Source: Campylobacterota bacterium
GTDB lineage: Bacteria; Campylobacterota; Campylobacteria; Campylobacterales; Sulfurovaceae
Length of the DNA stretch: 5,514 nt
Assembly: GCA_013153675.1 (NCBI GenBank)
Contig: JAADEA010000147.1
Location: forward strand, 1-5,514
Direction of reading: 5' to 3'
Shown: positions 5,398 through 5,514 of the stretch, in pieces
How positions within the stretch are numbered: position 1 is the stretch's first letter
Layout of the letters: the number at the start of each line of letters is the position of its first letter
Position numbers and translations under genes: made by a program
Notes under the pieces: generated by a model
Databases searched by the model: none
Told to the model about the DNA's origin: nothing
Seen by the model: only the letters and a program-made list of their open reading frames with translations

Positions 5398-5514
5398 ATG
5401 AAAAGAATATTAATTCTTATATTACAACTTTTAATTTTTATTAGTATATTAGAAGCAAAAAATGATTTTGAATATAAAAAAGAGAGTTTTATAAAAGATA
5501 ATGAATCAATTAAC
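5398..5514 (+). CDS. N-terminus of a secreted protein, cut by the window edge
   Basis: An ATG at 5398 opens 39 codons with no stop before the edge. The first 20 residues form a textbook signal peptide: MKR, then a leucine/isoleucine-rich core, ending SILEA before a charged segment (KNDFEYKKES). An in-frame stop at 5371-5373 and the absence of another start make this the only plausible start. No good Shine-Dalgarno sequence precedes it (only AGTATTTTAAA), which is a weakness. The gene is divergent from the cytochrome across about 160 bases, so the two could share a regulator. Too little of the mature protein is visible to name a family. Confidence 0.6.
   Translation, partial: MKRILILILQLLIFISILEAKNDFEYKKESFIKDNESIN

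Noticed and set aside
1..5514. CRISPR array, tRNA/rRNA genes, insertion sequence ends
   Set aside because: No regularly spaced repeats, no cloverleaf-like segment and no transposase frame or paired terminal repeats were seen.

Overview
The window is A+T-rich (roughly 30% G+C by eye). Gene density, codon choice, extended -10 promoters without a clear -35, and the protein families present all suggest a member of the Campylobacterota (Epsilonproteobacteria). This placement is an inference from the look of the sequence, not the result of a search.

Layout: five genes lie on the minus strand and one gene start lies on the plus strand. Read in the direction of minus transcription, the order is as follows. 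(1) A large secreted twelve-heme c-type cytochrome, 5235-2857. (2) A hairpin pair that probably ends its transcript, 2790-2849. (3) Two overlapping genes for secreted thioredoxin-fold proteins, 2753-2151 and 2154-1693, closed by an intrinsic terminator at 1683-1714. (4) About 500 bp without a convincing gene, 1192-1692, holding small inverted repeats and, at its left end, a promoter with a 23-bp palindromic operator-like site. (5) An 80-residue protein of unknown function, 1191-949, with its own terminator. (6) A 252-codon frame, 761-3, resembling the N-terminal part of a Campylobacterota AAA-type ATPase and probably cut short at the window edge. On the plus strand, a signal-peptide-bearing protein starts at 5398, divergent from the cytochrome, and runs off the right edge.

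The coherent biology is the periplasmic redox block at 1693-5235. The cytochrome carries 24 heme-binding cysteines. Its two downstream neighbours are tandem thioredoxin-fold relatives of which only one keeps a CxxC site (CPYC). The other has DPYT at the aligned position and contains no cysteine at all. A reasonable but unproven reading is that the pair serves cytochrome maturation or a thiol/sulfur redox step linked to the cytochrome, with the cysteine-free copy acting as a binding partner rather than an enzyme.

Points most worth checking: the cysteine-free paralog; the identity of the dodecaheme cytochrome; the palindromic operator with related half-sites nearby; the 11-bp-period direct repeat (also readable as a sigma-54-like element) ahead of the cytochrome; and a 17-bp inverted repeat beginning at base 1, which suggests that the left edge is a fold-back chimera or contig-end artefact.
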